A stretch of 43,900 nt of DNA from Nitrospirota bacterium (GCA_016234185.1 JACRHA010000109.1:1-43900); one strand, 5' to 3'. Numbered from the stretch's first letter, positions 1-10,130 are shown. Made by a program: numbers and translations. The notes: generated from the letters alone by a model not told the origin.

Positions 1-169
1 AAATTGAAGTGAAGACATACCGAAAATGCGAACCCGAACCCGATTATTTCCATAACCCTTGGCGATTGTTTTGCCGCTGTCCTTTGCCATAAGCATGGAT
101 TATTCTTTGCTCACAGGAGAGAAGGATTTTAAGAGGCTGAGAGATAAGGTTAAGGTTGAATGGATGTGA
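1..169 (+). pseudogene. Probable 3' remnant of a VapC-like PIN-domain toxin, frameshifted
   Basis: Frame 1 reads ...ISITLGDCFAAVLCHKHG, then another frame (from about 95) reads MDYSLLTGEKDFKRLRDKVKVEWM*. Together these resemble the PIN C-terminus (SLGDCFAAALA..HGL..LTGDK.FK.L...V.VEW). Confidence 0.4.
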
Positions 170-456
170 TAATAAGAAATAGGGGAAGCGTCCCTGAACC
201 CTCAAAAGAAACTACGGGAATGGTAGGGATGGTTGATAACTCAGTACTGAAACATGAACAAGAAAACCTTTTTTTCTTGCTACGGGTTAGTTTTTTCTCT
301 TGACAGGGTGCCTTTTAATGGGCGTCCCCTTTAACTTCCTGGGAAGATGCAAGGGCGTATATGGTTGTTAGGATGAGAATCTTTGCCTTAGGGGTTTCAA
401 GTTTTATAAAATGCGTTAAATCTGATATAATTTTCTTAAACAAAAGGAGAAACATA

Positions 457-705
457 TTGACTACAGGGATAAAGCGCAAAGAAGACCTCATCAGGGTCAA
501 GCAATATATAACCGATACTAAGGGCCATAAGGTGGCTGCGGTTATCGAAATTGAGGAGCTTATCAGGCTTAAGGCAATGGTAGATATTATACCCACGTCA
601 GAAGCCTGGCTTTACAAAAACAAGGAAGCCCTTGAGAGCGTCCGCAGAGGGCTTAAGAATGCTGCTAAAGGCAGGATATCGAAACTCAACATTGATGAAC
701 TGTAG
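457..705 (+). CDS. Type II TA antitoxin-like protein (RelB/Phd-like), putative TTG start
   Basis: ORF 361-705; aggaga RBS at 445-450 precedes TTG 457. Small acidic/basic protein immediately upstream of a RelE/ParE-like ORF. Confidence 0.5.
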   Translation: MTTGIKRKEDLIRVKQYITDTKGHKVAAVIEIEELIRLKAMVDIIPTSEAWLYKNKEALESVRRGLKNAAKGRISKLNIDEL

Positions 706-716
706 AAGAATCCTCA

Positions 717-1010
717 TTGTTTGATATCTATCTCACCGATGAAGCCCAAGAACAATTAAACCGGCTTAAGACTGACAAAGGACTTTCCAAAAGGTACAAG
801 GCAGTCAGGAAAGCCCTCCAATATCTTTCCACAAATCCAAGACACCCCGGTCTGCAAACTCATGAGTTCACATCCCTCAAGGGTCCGAAAGGGGAGAAAG
901 TCCTTGAGTCTTATGCTGAACAATCCACGCCGGCAGCATACCGAATCTTTTGGTACTACGGTTCTGGCAAAAACCAGATCACTGTTATCGCAATAACTCC
1001 ACATCCATAG
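717..1010 (+). CDS. RelE/ParE superfamily toxin-like protein
   Basis: 97 aa, 'FDIYLTDEAQEQLNRL...RYKAVRKALQYL...AAYRIFWYYGSGKNQITVIAITPHP' has a RelE-fold pattern; 11 nt after the antitoxin stop. Confidence 0.6.
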   Translation: MFDIYLTDEAQEQLNRLKTDKGLSKRYKAVRKALQYLSTNPRHPGLQTHEFTSLKGPKGEKVLESYAEQSTPAAYRIFWYYGSGKNQITVIAITPHP

Positions 1011-1179
1011 AGAAGTCCTTCGTATTCCCCACCCTTTGTCCCGGCATAAGAACAGCCATCACCCATCATGCGGCCTTTGGGGAATTCAGCGGCTTCGATA
1101 TCCAATTCAAATTCTTAAAATATATAAGATGTACCTCAACCTACCCTGAAGAAGAATCGGACCAACGTATCATAAAGGG

Positions 1180-1485
1180 GTGGATATTTTGTCGGTAAAG
1201 TCCTCAAAGAAGCAGAGGATCGACGCCTCCGGCACCTCAAGCAGCGGCGCTCCGGAAAAATCATCAGCAAGATCACCAAAAAAAGAATGTAAGAAACAAA
1301 AGGTAATCATCGTGGAAGGTACAGGGCGGGAGCAAACGGAGGAAAGTGAGCGCAACCCGTCCGAGATCGCCTATCGAAGCAGGGAAGAACTTGGACTCTC
1401 CGGGGCAAAGATCGCGCGTCATCTGGGCGTGAACACATCAAGCATCAACCGGGCACTTGCGCGATCGGACGCAACGTACAAATAA
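1180..1485 (+). pseudogene. C-terminal fragment of a REP-associated/IS200-like (Y1) transposase, DnaA-like HTH tail only
   Basis: C-terminus 'SREELGLSGAKIARHLGVNTSSINRALARSD' resembles the helical tail of RAYT-type transposases; no catalytic HUH/Tyr domain present. Confidence 0.45.
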
Positions 1486-1550
1486 GCATCCAGAGAACCA
1501 ACGTCCCCCAATGTTTCCAAGATCAAGATATTTTCCTAACTGCCTCCCCT

Positions 1551-1594
1551 TTCTATAAATTAGTTTCCCTGATTCTATAAATTAGTTTCCCTGA
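1551..1594. repeat. 22-bp direct tandem repeat, 2 copies (ttctataaattagtttccctga)
   Basis: 1551-1572 and 1573-1594 are identical; a third partial copy (ttct) follows. Confidence 0.9.
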
Positions 1595-1851
1595 TTCTCC
1601 TTTCCTTTCCAATACCCTGGATTAAAAGGGCAGTTGGCATGGGGACAGATGACGCATACCTTGCTATGATAGATAATGGCCATCCATATCAGGAAGGCGG
1701 TAAGTGCGATAGATAGGAGCGGATGGATAAGCCAGAAGGCCCACGCCCCGGCAAGAGCGAAGATAATCCCGATTACAGCAACGAATATCCCCTCTCTCTT
1801 AGTCAAGAACCGTGGTTCCAAGCCTTTTTTTCTTTCAATGTTTAATTTCAT
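1582..1851 (-). CDS. Small membrane protein with 2 TM segments and Cys-rich tail (CVICPHANCPFNPGYW)
   Basis: ORF track; two hydrophobic stretches and a CxxCPxxxC tail. Confidence 0.5.
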   Translation of the reverse strand: MKLNIERKKGLEPRFLTKREGIFVAVIGIIFALAGAWAFWLIHPLLSIALTAFLIWMAIIYHSKVCVICPHANCPFNPGYWKGKENQGN

Positions 1852-2076
1852 AAGATATGTTTTCTGTAGTATTGTTATACGTTTATTATTATACTATAGA
1901 TATTATTCCGAAAAAGGAAAAAATATAGCATTGATCCTTAAAAAGCATAAAATGTAATTAAAGGTAAAAATTAAGATTTTATGCTACTGTTGATTCAGTA
2001 AATTGTTTGACATTCAGGCCATTTTTTTATATAGTTCTGAATAGATAGATATACCCTTAATCTAGGAGATGTTCCC

Positions 2077-3279
2077 TTGAAATTCAACACAATAGAAGAG
2101 GCGATTCCCGACATAAAAAAGGGGAAGATGGTTATTCTTGTTGATGATGAGGACAGGGAGAATGAGGGTGATCTTGTAATGGCGGCAGAAAAGGTAACGT
2201 CTGAGGCGATAAACTTTATGGCCAGGCACGGACGCGGGCTAATCTGTCTTGCCCTTACAGCAGAGAGGGTTGATGAGCTCCAGCTTCCACAGATGGCAAC
2301 GGATAATACTGCCACATTCGGGACGGCCTTTACCGTATCTATTGATGCCAGAGCCGGCGTTACTACAGGCATTTCGGCTGCAGACCGGGCACACACAATC
2401 CTTGCCGCTATAAACCAGAAGACCAAACCTTCGGATCTTGCGAAACCGGGCCATATCTTTCCTTTAAGGGCGATGAGGGGCGGTGTTCTAAAGAGGGCGG
2501 GTCAAACGGAGGGATCTGTGGACCTTGCAAGACTGGCAGGACTATACCCTGCCGGGGTGATATGCGAGATTATGAATGAAGATGGTACTATGGCCAGGGT
2601 GCCGCAGCTTATGGATTTTTCGAGGCAGCACCACATCAGGATTATTACGGTTAAGGATCTTATAGAGTATAGGATGAAGAGGGAATCCTTTGTCAGGCGG
2701 GCGGCATCTGTCTCTCTTCCCACGGTCTATGGGGATTTTAAGGCTATTATATATGAAAACGATATTGACAACGAATCGCACCTTGTGCTCCTGAAGGGAG
2801 AGATTAATCCTGATGATCCTATACTTGTGAGGGTACACTCGGGGTGTCTGACAGGGGACGTCTTCGGCTCCAAAAGGTGCGATTGCGGTGAGCAACTACA
2901 CAAATCTATGGAGATGATAGCGAAAGAGGGACGCGGGGTTATCCTCTACATGCATCAGGAGGGGAGAGGGATCGGTCTTTTAAACAAGATCAAGGCCTAC
3001 AGCCTTCAGGATGATGGTATGGATACTGTTGAGGCAAACCTGGAACTCGGCTTCAAGCCTGATCTGAGGGATTATGGGATCGGCGCCCAGATACTGGTAG
3101 ACCTCGGAATCAGGAAGTTGAGGCTGATGACGAACAACCCGAGGAAGATAGTGGGGCTTGAGGGTTATGGCCTTTCGATATTAGAGAGGGTCGCAATTGA
3201 GATGCCTCCCCATGAAAAAAATCTCCACTATTTGAGGACAAAGAAGCAGAAGATGGGGCATATCCTAAATAAGGTATAA
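2077..3279 (+). CDS. ribBA: Bifunctional 3,4-dihydroxy-2-butanone-4-phosphate synthase / GTP cyclohydrolase II
   Basis: [11 protein letters not shown] (RibB) and [21 protein letters not shown] / [12 protein letters not shown] (RibA) motifs; TTG start with ggaga RBS. Confidence 0.97.
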   Translation: MKFNTIEEAIPDIKKGKMVILVDDEDRENEGDLVMAAEKVTSEAINFMARHGRGLICLALTAERVDELQLPQMATDNTATFGTAFTVSIDARAGVTTGISAADRAHTILAAINQKTKPSDLAKPGHIFPLRAMRGGVLKRAGQTEGSVDLARLAGLYPAGVICEIMNEDGTMARVPQLMDFSRQHHIRIITVKDLIEYRMKRESFVRRAASVSLPTVYGDFKAIIYENDIDNESHLVLLKGEINPDDPILVRVHSGCLTGDVFGSKRCDCGEQLHKSMEMIAKEGRGVILYMHQEGRGIGLLNKIKAYSLQDDGMDTVEANLELGFKPDLRDYGIGAQILVDLGIRKLRLMTNNPRKIVGLEGYGLSILERVAIEMPPHEKNLHYLRTKKQKMGHILNKV

Positions 3280-3303
3280 AGCATAGAAGTCGAAGGAGAA
3301 ATT

Positions 3304-3771
3304 ATGCCAAAGATAGTGGAAGGTTCGATTATAGGAAAGGGGTTACGATTCGGTATTGTTGTAAGCAGATTCAACGACTTTATATCGGATAAACTCTTAG
3401 GCGGCGCTGTGGATGCCCTGACAAGGAGTGGGGCAAAAGGAGAGGACATAGAGATTGCCAGGGTGCCTGGGTCCTTTGAGATCCCCCTTGTTGCCAAGAA
3501 GATGGCCCAGACAGGGAAGTATGATGCGATAATCTGTCTTGGGGCAATCATAAGGGGCGCGACCCCACATTTTGAATATCTCTCCGCAGAGGTAACAAAG
3601 GGTATTGCCCAGATATCATTAGACCTCGTCTTCCCTATAGCATATGGGATCATAACTTCAGATAATCTTGAACAGGCGATAGAACGGGCCGGCACTAAGT
3701 CGGGCAATAAGGGATGGGATGCGGCACTCTCGGCTATAGAGATGGTGAATCTCTTTAAGAACCTGAAATAG
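3304..3771 (+). CDS. ribH: 6,7-dimethyl-8-ribityllumazine synthase
   Basis: [48 protein letters not shown]. Confidence 0.96.
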   Translation: MPKIVEGSIIGKGLRFGIVVSRFNDFISDKLLGGAVDALTRSGAKGEDIEIARVPGSFEIPLVAKKMAQTGKYDAIICLGAIIRGATPHFEYLSAEVTKGIAQISLDLVFPIAYGIITSDNLEQAIERAGTKSGNKGWDAALSAIEMVNLFKNLK

Positions 3772-3800
3772 AAACGTATTGTAGACAGATGGTATCTGGC

Positions 3801-4259
3801 ATGAGACTAAGGAGGAAGGCAAGGGAATATGCACTACAGCTTCTATTTCAGTTCGATCTTAGCAGGGATGCCGAGGGGCTTTTTGATGGCTTCTGGCAGG
3901 AAAAAATCCTCCCTCTCCAGTTGATTGAGTTTACCGATATGCTGGTTAAAGGGGCTATAGTGCACCTTGCCATGATAGACAGGATGATCATATCTAATGC
4001 GGAAAACTGGAGTCTCGACAGGATGGCGATAGTCGACCGGAACATCCTTAGGCTTGCAATCTACGAGCTGTTGTATCTGGATGATATCCCTTCAAAGGTA
4101 ACTATAAATGAGGCGATCGAGATATCAAAGCGTTTCGGGGCGGAAGAATCCGGCGCCTTTATCAATGGGATCCTTGACAGGATAGTTCAGTCTGATGAGA
4201 GGTTGATTAATAAGGCGGGAGGCATTAAGAGGATCGTTGGTACGGGTGGTGGCTCTTAA
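3801..4259 (+). CDS. nusB: Transcription antitermination factor NusB
   Basis: MRLRRKAREYALQLLFQFD ... LDRMAIVDRNILRLAIYELLYLDDIPSKVTINEAIEISKRFGAEESGAFINGILD. Confidence 0.94.
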   Translation: MRLRRKAREYALQLLFQFDLSRDAEGLFDGFWQEKILPLQLIEFTDMLVKGAIVHLAMIDRMIISNAENWSLDRMAIVDRNILRLAIYELLYLDDIPSKVTINEAIEISKRFGAEESGAFINGILDRIVQSDERLINKAGGIKRIVGTGGGS

Positions 4260-4725
4260 AGAGAAGATAACCAGGATAAGGTTTGACATAATCGTTCTTG
4301 GTTTCCTCAAATATGTAAGACCGTTAAAGGGCATCCTGGCTAATATCGACTGGATATATTCCGGGGCTATATCAAGGATGATCATAGAGGAAAAGATTTC
4401 GGGTTCGGGGGGTGAGGCGCTACTGATGGCTACCGGAGATAAGATGAAGACCCCGAGGGTTCTCCTCCTGGGCATGGGAGAGACGGCAACGTTTTCCTAT
4501 AATACTATCCTTAGATTCTCCTCTGAGATTACCGACAGACTGAGGGAGTTAAAATTGGTTGGTGGTGCATGTGAGATTCCTGATCTCCCAGGGTCAAGAT
4601 TGGACAGAACCAGATCCTTCGATACCTTTATTTCCGGATTTACGGGAGATAATACCATGGATATAACTATGCTTGTTAAGGATGATGAAACGGCTGAAGA
4701 ACTGGAGGAGAGGATCCCTATATGA
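4237..4725 (+). CDS. Stand-alone protein resembling the N-terminal (macro-like) domain of M17 leucyl aminopeptidases
   Basis: 162 aa; 'PRVLLLGMGETATFSYNTILRFSSEITDRLRELKL' pattern; overlaps nusB by 23 nt and purB by 4 nt. Confidence 0.55.
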   Translation: MVRVVALKEKITRIRFDIIVLGFLKYVRPLKGILANIDWIYSGAISRMIIEEKISGSGGEALLMATGDKMKTPRVLLLGMGETATFSYNTILRFSSEITDRLRELKLVGGACEIPDLPGSRLDRTRSFDTFISGFTGDNTMDITMLVKDDETAEELEERIPI

Positions 4726-6017
4726 TAGACAGGTATTCGCTCCCTAAAATGAAGGCGCTTTGGGAGCCTGAAAACAGGTTTAAGGCCTGGCTTAAGGTGG
4801 AGATACTGGTTTGCGAGGGACAGGCAAGCATAGGGATGATACCTTCCGGTGTGGCGGAGAGGATAAAAAATAAGGCCCGGGTAGATGTAAGGCGGATAGA
4901 TAGGATAGAAGAGACGGTTAAGCACGACGTAATAGCCTTTTTGGGTTCCATATCAGAAGGTCTCGGGGACGATGCCAAATATATCCATAAGGGGGTTACT
5001 TCTTCCGATATCATAGACACGGCCCTGGCGCTGCAGATGAAGGAGGCCGCAGATATTATCATTGATGACCTGAGGCGCCTGCTTCAAATTTTAAAAGACA
5101 AGGCAATAAAATATAAGGAAACAGTGATGATAGGCAGGTCCCACGGTATACACGGGGAGCCGATTACATTCGGTTTTAAGATGGCCCTCTGGTATGAGGA
5201 GGTTTGGAGGAATTTTAAAAGGATGGAGGTTGCAAAAGAGGCCATAAGCTACGGAAAGATATCCGGTGCCATGGGGACGTTTGCGCACCTTCCGACTTCG
5301 GTGGAGGAATATGTTGTGAGAGGGCTTGGATTAAAGCCGGACCCTATCTCAAGTCAGATAATACAACGTGACCGGCATGCCCAATATTTAACCACCCTTG
5401 CAATAATTGCGGGCAGTATAGATAAGTTCGCTACAGAGATCAGGCACCTCCAGAGGACAGAGGTGCTTGAGGCGGAAGAGTTCTTTTCCGAGGGACAGCG
5501 TGGTTCATCGGCAATGCCCCACAAGAGAAACCCCGTATCATGCGAGAACCTATCGGGTCTTGCAAGGATCGTCAGGGCAAATTCCATTGCCTCCCTTGAA
5601 GACATACCTCTATGGCATGAAAGGGATATAAGCCATTCCTCTGTCGAAAGGGTAATTATACCTGACAGTACTGTTATTATGGACTACATGATTAATAAGT
5701 TTTCAGACATCCTTGATAAACTGATAGTATATCCTGCCAATATGAAGAAAAACCTTGAACTGACCGGAGGGCTTATCTATTCAGAGAGGGTAATGCTCGA
5801 GCTTCTCAAGAAGGGTTTGGATAAAGACACGGCATACAGGAAGGTCCAGTCCCATGCAATGGCAGCGTGGAAGGGGACCGGAAAGTTTCTGAGCCTGCTG
5901 GCAGATGATCCGGAGGTCAGGAGATATCTAACATACGAGGAGATAACAGGCTGCTTTGATAATGGATATTATCTAAAAAATATAGATGAGATATACCGGA
6001 GGGTATTTGGAGGGTAG
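4722..6017 (+). CDS. purB: Adenylosuccinate lyase
   Basis: SSAMPHKRNPVSCENLSGLARI signature; GRSHGIHGEPITFGFK. Confidence 0.97.
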   Translation: MIDRYSLPKMKALWEPENRFKAWLKVEILVCEGQASIGMIPSGVAERIKNKARVDVRRIDRIEETVKHDVIAFLGSISEGLGDDAKYIHKGVTSSDIIDTALALQMKEAADIIIDDLRRLLQILKDKAIKYKETVMIGRSHGIHGEPITFGFKMALWYEEVWRNFKRMEVAKEAISYGKISGAMGTFAHLPTSVEEYVVRGLGLKPDPISSQIIQRDRHAQYLTTLAIIAGSIDKFATEIRHLQRTEVLEAEEFFSEGQRGSSAMPHKRNPVSCENLSGLARIVRANSIASLEDIPLWHERDISHSSVERVIIPDSTVIMDYMINKFSDILDKLIVYPANMKKNLELTGGLIYSERVMLELLKKGLDKDTAYRKVQSHAMAAWKGTGKFLSLLADDPEVRRYLTYEEITGCFDNGYYLKNIDEIYRRVFGG

Positions 6018-6039
6018 ATCCCCACGGGCACGCCCGTGA

Positions 6040-6209
6040 GTATCTACCCAGCGAGCAAGGCGAGCATGAGGGGGAGGCTCCGATGCGGCTTTCGCCATCG
6101 GAGGGGGCGACGCAAGCCCCTTTAGATCTATCCAGCAAGCAAAGCGAGCGTTGAGGGGGAGGCTCCATCAGGCTTTGCCTGTGGAGGGGGCGACGCAAGC
6201 CCCTATAAA
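6040..6209. repeat. GC-rich dispersed repeat, two tandem-like ~80-bp units (family R1)
   Basis: Two units 'ccagc(g/a)agcaa.gcgagc..tgagggggaggctcc[hairpin]ggagggggcgacgcaagcccct'; related copies at 18.5-18.75, 37.26-37.43 and 39.8-39.9 kb. Confidence 0.85.
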
Positions 6210-6226
6210 TAGAGGAGGATGTCTAA

Positions 6227-6472
6227 TTGAAGGCTCATGTGTATGTTACCTTAAAGAGGGGGATCCTGGATCCGGCGGGAAAGGCCGTTTTGTCCTCTCT
6301 GGAATCGCTGGGATACAAGGGTATATCGCAGGTAAGGATCGGGAAGTATATGGAGATAGACATAGAAGGTCGGTCAAAGGATGAGGCGGAAAAGGATATA
6401 AAGGATATGTGCGAAAGACTCCTCGCAAATACTACCATAGAGGACTATTCTTTTGAAATGGATGATAAATAA
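6227..6472 (+). CDS. purS: Phosphoribosylformylglycinamidine synthase subunit PurS
   Basis: MKAHVYVTLKRGILDPAGKAVLSSLESLGYKGISQVRIGKYMEIDI; TTG start after aggagg. Confidence 0.92.
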   Translation: MKAHVYVTLKRGILDPAGKAVLSSLESLGYKGISQVRIGKYMEIDIEGRSKDEAEKDIKDMCERLLANTTIEDYSFEMDDK

Positions 6473-6478
6473 GGATGC

Positions 6479-7675
6479 TTGATGAGCCTTGAAGGACGAC
6501 TGGAAGATCTGGGTCTTCCGGATATCTTCCAGATTATCGGTTTGAGTAAGAGATCAGGGGCTTTGACCATAGTGAGGCAGGAAGGGACAGGGAGACTTGT
6601 CTTCTGCCAGGGTCAGGTCGTTTATGCCAGCTCTGATAATAAAAGCAGGCTTGGTTATACCCTTGTAAAAAAAGGTCTTATTTCCAATAAGGACCTTGAG
6701 AATGCCTTGAAAACCCAGAAGTTGAAGGGCGTTAAAAAACCTATAGGCACGATCCTGCTCGATGCCGGTGCGATAGACAGGAACACACTTGAAAAGGAGA
6801 TAAAAAACCATGTTGTGGAGGTGGTAAGGGATCTTATGACATGGGAGAGCGGTTCCTTCCACTTTGAGCTTGGTGATCTGGTAGAGGGAGATGTTGCACT
6901 CAAATCTGGTATCAATCCGGAATTTCTCCTCCTTGAGGGTGCAAGGATCACGGATGAAGAAGAGAGAGAGAAGGGGAAGGCTCATGAGGTCAAGGCTCAG
7001 AGTCGGGTGATCAAAGAGAAGGAGATATCCGGAAGTACAACTGCCGAAGAGGAGAAAACAAGGAAGGAGGCGAAACCCGGAGCAGAGACCGAACCCGTTA
7101 CTGCTCAGTCTCAGACTAAACATTTACCGCAGGGGAGGAAGGACCTTGTCCTCCTCACATCAATGATCGCAGAACTCTCCGGACCGTCGACAAGCAGTGA
7201 GATCACACTTCTGATCCTCAGGTTTGCGAGTGAGTTAATGAATAGGGCGGTGCTCTTCCTGGTAAAGAAGGAGTATATTGCGGGACTTGGCCAGTTCGGA
7301 ATTGTATTCAAGGAGGGGTCTGCGGATGTCAGGATAAGGGATGTGAAGATCCCGCTTAATGAAGAATCCTTACTCAGGGATGTTATAGAAAAGAAGACTA
7401 CGTTTAAAGGCCAACTTCCTTCCGGAGGATGGAATGACTATCTTGTTGAACAACTCGAATGTGAAAGACCTCTGGAGGTATTCGTATCCCCTCTGATCAG
7501 CGACGGGAAGGTAATAGGACTCCTTTACGGTGACAATTTCCCTAATCGGGAAAGGATCGCTGAGACTGACGGACTTGAGGCCTTTATTAAAGTTTCAGGT
7601 GTGGCATTTGGCAAGGTGCTTCTTGAAAGGAGATTGCAGGAAACGAGGACACCGGAGCCGTCTGCAGGGAGATAG
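6479..7675 (+). CDS. DUF4388 (PATAN-like) domain protein with C-terminal GAF-like domain
   Basis: SLEGRLEDLGLPDIFQIIGLSKRSGALTI..GRLVFCQGQVVYA is typical DUF4388; C-term '..SPLISDGKVIGLLYGDNF'. Confidence 0.8.
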   Translation: MMSLEGRLEDLGLPDIFQIIGLSKRSGALTIVRQEGTGRLVFCQGQVVYASSDNKSRLGYTLVKKGLISNKDLENALKTQKLKGVKKPIGTILLDAGAIDRNTLEKEIKNHVVEVVRDLMTWESGSFHFELGDLVEGDVALKSGINPEFLLLEGARITDEEEREKGKAHEVKAQSRVIKEKEISGSTTAEEEKTRKEAKPGAETEPVTAQSQTKHLPQGRKDLVLLTSMIAELSGPSTSSEITLLILRFASELMNRAVLFLVKKEYIAGLGQFGIVFKEGSADVRIRDVKIPLNEESLLRDVIEKKTTFKGQLPSGGWNDYLVEQLECERPLEVFVSPLISDGKVIGLLYGDNFPNRERIAETDGLEAFIKVSGVAFGKVLLERRLQETRTPEPSAGR

Positions 7676-7715
7676 TTTTGAGTTGTGAGTTTAAGAGTAA
7701 ACAGATAAGATAGAA

Positions 7716-8105
7716 ATGGGGGGCTCACAGCAAATGGAAAAAAGAGTTCTGATAGTTGAAGATTCAACTGCAATGAGATCCATGATTGCCTCTACAGTGG
7801 AAGAGATGAAAGGATATGTAACAGTAGAGGCGGCAAACGGCTTTGAGGCATTAAGAATCATACCAAAGGAAAGATTTGATCTGATTATAACTGATATAAA
7901 CATGCCCCATATAAATGGACTTGAGATCATATCTTTTGTAAAGAATCATCCCTCCTTTAACACTATCCCCATTATCATTGTAACCACTGAGCAGTCAGAA
8001 GAAGACAGGAAGAAGGGTATTTCCCTTGGGGCATCTGAATATATTATAAAACCATTCAATCCGGATCATCTTAAAAAGGTAGTAAAGAAGGTATTGGGAG
8101 GATAG
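7716..8105 (+). CDS. CheY-like response regulator
   Basis: RVLIVEDSTAMRSMI ... DLIITDINMP ... IIIVTTEQSEEDRKKGISLGASEYIIKPF. Confidence 0.93.
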   Translation: MGGSQQMEKRVLIVEDSTAMRSMIASTVEEMKGYVTVEAANGFEALRIIPKERFDLIITDINMPHINGLEIISFVKNHPSFNTIPIIIVTTEQSEEDRKKGISLGASEYIIKPFNPDHLKKVVKKVLGG

Positions 8106-8114
8106 GGCAAATTT

Positions 8115-10130
8115 ATGGGATCAGAGTCCTTAAGTTCCGTTATCGCTGAAGCTGAAGAGATAATCGACGGATTAAATCAGAATCTCCTGGCCATGGAGGC
8201 ATCTGATAAATCTAACGTAAAGCCGGATCTTCTAAATAGCGTCTTCAGGGCGGCACATACCTTAAAGGGTATTTCGGGTATGGCTGGACTTAAGAATGTT
8301 TCAGATCTGAGTCACAGGATGGAAGAACTCCTGGACGGCCTCCGCATGGGCCGCTTGAGACTTACCGGTAAGCTCCTTGATACGCTCTTTGAATCAGTCG
8401 ATACGCTGAGAAGATTGATGGAGATGGCAAGTTCCGGTTCAGGGGATGATATGGATCTTGCCCCTGTACTGAAAAAGATCGAGGCAGCGGCTTCCAGCAG
8501 TCCGGATAAGGGGCCTTCTTTCGCCCCTGCCGGGGTTGAATTGAGCCAGGACATCTATAAGGTACTTACCGAATATGAGACGCACAGGCTTAATGAAAAT
8601 ATAAAGTCAGGAATGGGCCTTTATGAGATTAAGGCAAGGTTCAAGTTTGAGAGCTTCGATAAGGATCTGGTTGACCTTAATAAAAAGCTGCAGGAAATAG
8701 GAGAGATAATTACCACGCTCCCGTCAACAGGGATGTCGCCTGAATCGGGCATCGAATTTAACCTGATAATAGGCACCGGCAAGGATCATCTAAGCATACA
8801 GAATGCCCTTGATGGGGAACCTGTTGAGATCTCGGTGATAGGAGGAGGCAAAATAAAGGCGGCGCAGGCAGAGAAGGACGAGGAGACCCCTCCGCAGTCT
8901 ATCCGGGGAGATGCTACCGAGTCTATCAAAAGTCTCGCAAAGACCATTAGGGTGGATATAGCAAAACTTGACAGCCTCCTGAATATGGTGGGCGAGCTGG
9001 TCCTTACAAAATCGGTAATCAGCCGTATCAGCAAGGATCTGCTCAGGGAGGGGGAGAGGGCAATAGATGTATCAGAACTCCAGAAGACATCCCAGGATCT
9101 TGACAGAAAGGTGAGCATGCTGCAGGGGGAACTGGTAGAGGCCAGGATGATCCCCATAGGTCAGGTCTTCGAAAGGCTGCTCAGGATCGTCAGGAAGATC
9201 TCTAAAGAACTAAACAAGGAGGTTACCCTCCTGATTTCAGGTGAAGAAACAAAACTGGACAAGTCTATGGTAGAGGAGATAGCCGATCCCCTTATGCACC
9301 TGGTCAGGAATGCAATCGATCACGGGATAGAGGGAAAGGAGGAGCGCCTCAATGGAGGAAAGCCTGAGGCCGGGACCATTAAATTGTCTGCTCAACAGAA
9401 AGGTAACAGCGTTGTTGTGGAGGTTGAAGATGACGGCGCAGGGGTTGACCTTTCGAAGGTATATAGGAAGGCCCTCGAGCGGGGATTATTAGAGGAAAGT
9501 AAGGAATACGGCCAAAAGGAGCTTTTCAGTTTCTTGTTCCTCCCGGGTTTTACTACAAAGGAGGAGGCCACAGATGTCTCCGGAAGAGGGGTTGGCCTTG
9601 ATGTGGTGGCCAAGAACATAGGGAAGCTTGGCGGTATGGTGGATATGGACACAGAGCTTGGAAAAGGGACAAAATTCACCCTGACGCTCCCTATTACAAT
9701 GGTAATCATTAAGGCCCTGATAGTAAGTGTAGGGGGGGAGACCTTTGCCATACCCATAAATTCTGTCTCCGAATCGCTTATGATCAAAAAGAGCGATATC
9801 AGGACCGTGGAGAAACATGGTGTTATCCAGCTCCGTGACCGAACCCTCTCACTCCTCTGGTTGAGGGAGATATTCGCTCTTCCCTCCAAAGAAGAGGGCG
9901 AAAGGATATATGTTATAGTTGTTGGGCTGGCAGAAAAGAGGCTAGGGTTGATAGTCGATGCCATAGAAGGCCAGCAGGAGGTAGTTATTAAATCTATAGG
10001 GAAGATCCTGAAGGATATCCCCGGGATTGCAGGCGCTACGGAGCTGGGAAACAGAAAGACCATTCTTGTCCTTGATATAGGCGCCCTGATAGATGAAGCA
10101 ACCTCGGTATCTTCAAGGCCGGTCAAGTAA
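8115..10130 (+). CDS. cheA: Chemotaxis histidine kinase CheA (Hpt, dimerisation, HATPase, CheW-like)
   Basis: Hpt 'FRAAHTLKGISGMAG', 'HLVRNAIDHGIE', 'DDGAGVD', 'GRGVGLDVV', C-terminal CheW-like domain. Confidence 0.95.
   Translation: MGSESLSSVIAEAEEIIDGLNQNLLAMEASDKSNVKPDLLNSVFRAAHTLKGISGMAGLKNVSDLSHRMEELLDGLRMGRLRLTGKLLDTLFESVDTLRRLMEMASSGSGDDMDLAPVLKKIEAAASSSPDKGPSFAPAGVELSQDIYKVLTEYETHRLNENIKSGMGLYEIKARFKFESFDKDLVDLNKKLQEIGEIITTLPSTGMSPESGIEFNLIIGTGKDHLSIQNALDGEPVEISVIGGGKIKAAQAEKDEETPPQSIRGDATESIKSLAKTIRVDIAKLDSLLNMVGELVLTKSVISRISKDLLREGERAIDVSELQKTSQDLDRKVSMLQGELVEARMIPIGQVFERLLRIVRKISKELNKEVTLLISGEETKLDKSMVEEIADPLMHLVRNAIDHGIEGKEERLNGGKPEAGTIKLSAQQKGNSVVVEVEDDGAGVDLSKVYRKALERGLLEESKEYGQKELFSFLFLPGFTTKEEATDVSGRGVGLDVVAKNIGKLGGMVDMDTELGKGTKFTLTLPITMVIIKALIVSVGGETFAIPINSVSESLMIKKSDIRTVEKHGVIQLRDRTLSLLWLREIFALPSKEEGERIYVIVVGLAEKRLGLIVDAIEGQQEVVIKSIGKILKDIPGIAGATELGNRKTILVLDIGALIDEATSVSSRPVK

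Noticed and set aside
950-1198. 82-aa ORF overlapping the RelE-like gene end
   Set aside because: No recognizable family, overlaps better-supported genes, composition unlike its neighbours.
1957-2076. Possible FMN riboswitch ahead of ribBA
   Set aside because: Looked for RFN-element conserved blocks (e.g. GGGGCAGGGTGAAATTCCCGACC-like) in the leader; none seen.
5917-6384. ORFs reading through repeat R1 (RRPLHRQSLMEPPPQRSL...; similar ones at 18421-18900, 37257-37598, 39792-40218)
   Set aside because: They are translations of the dispersed palindromic repeat, with recurring PPPQRS/LALLAG strings and no independent coding evidence.
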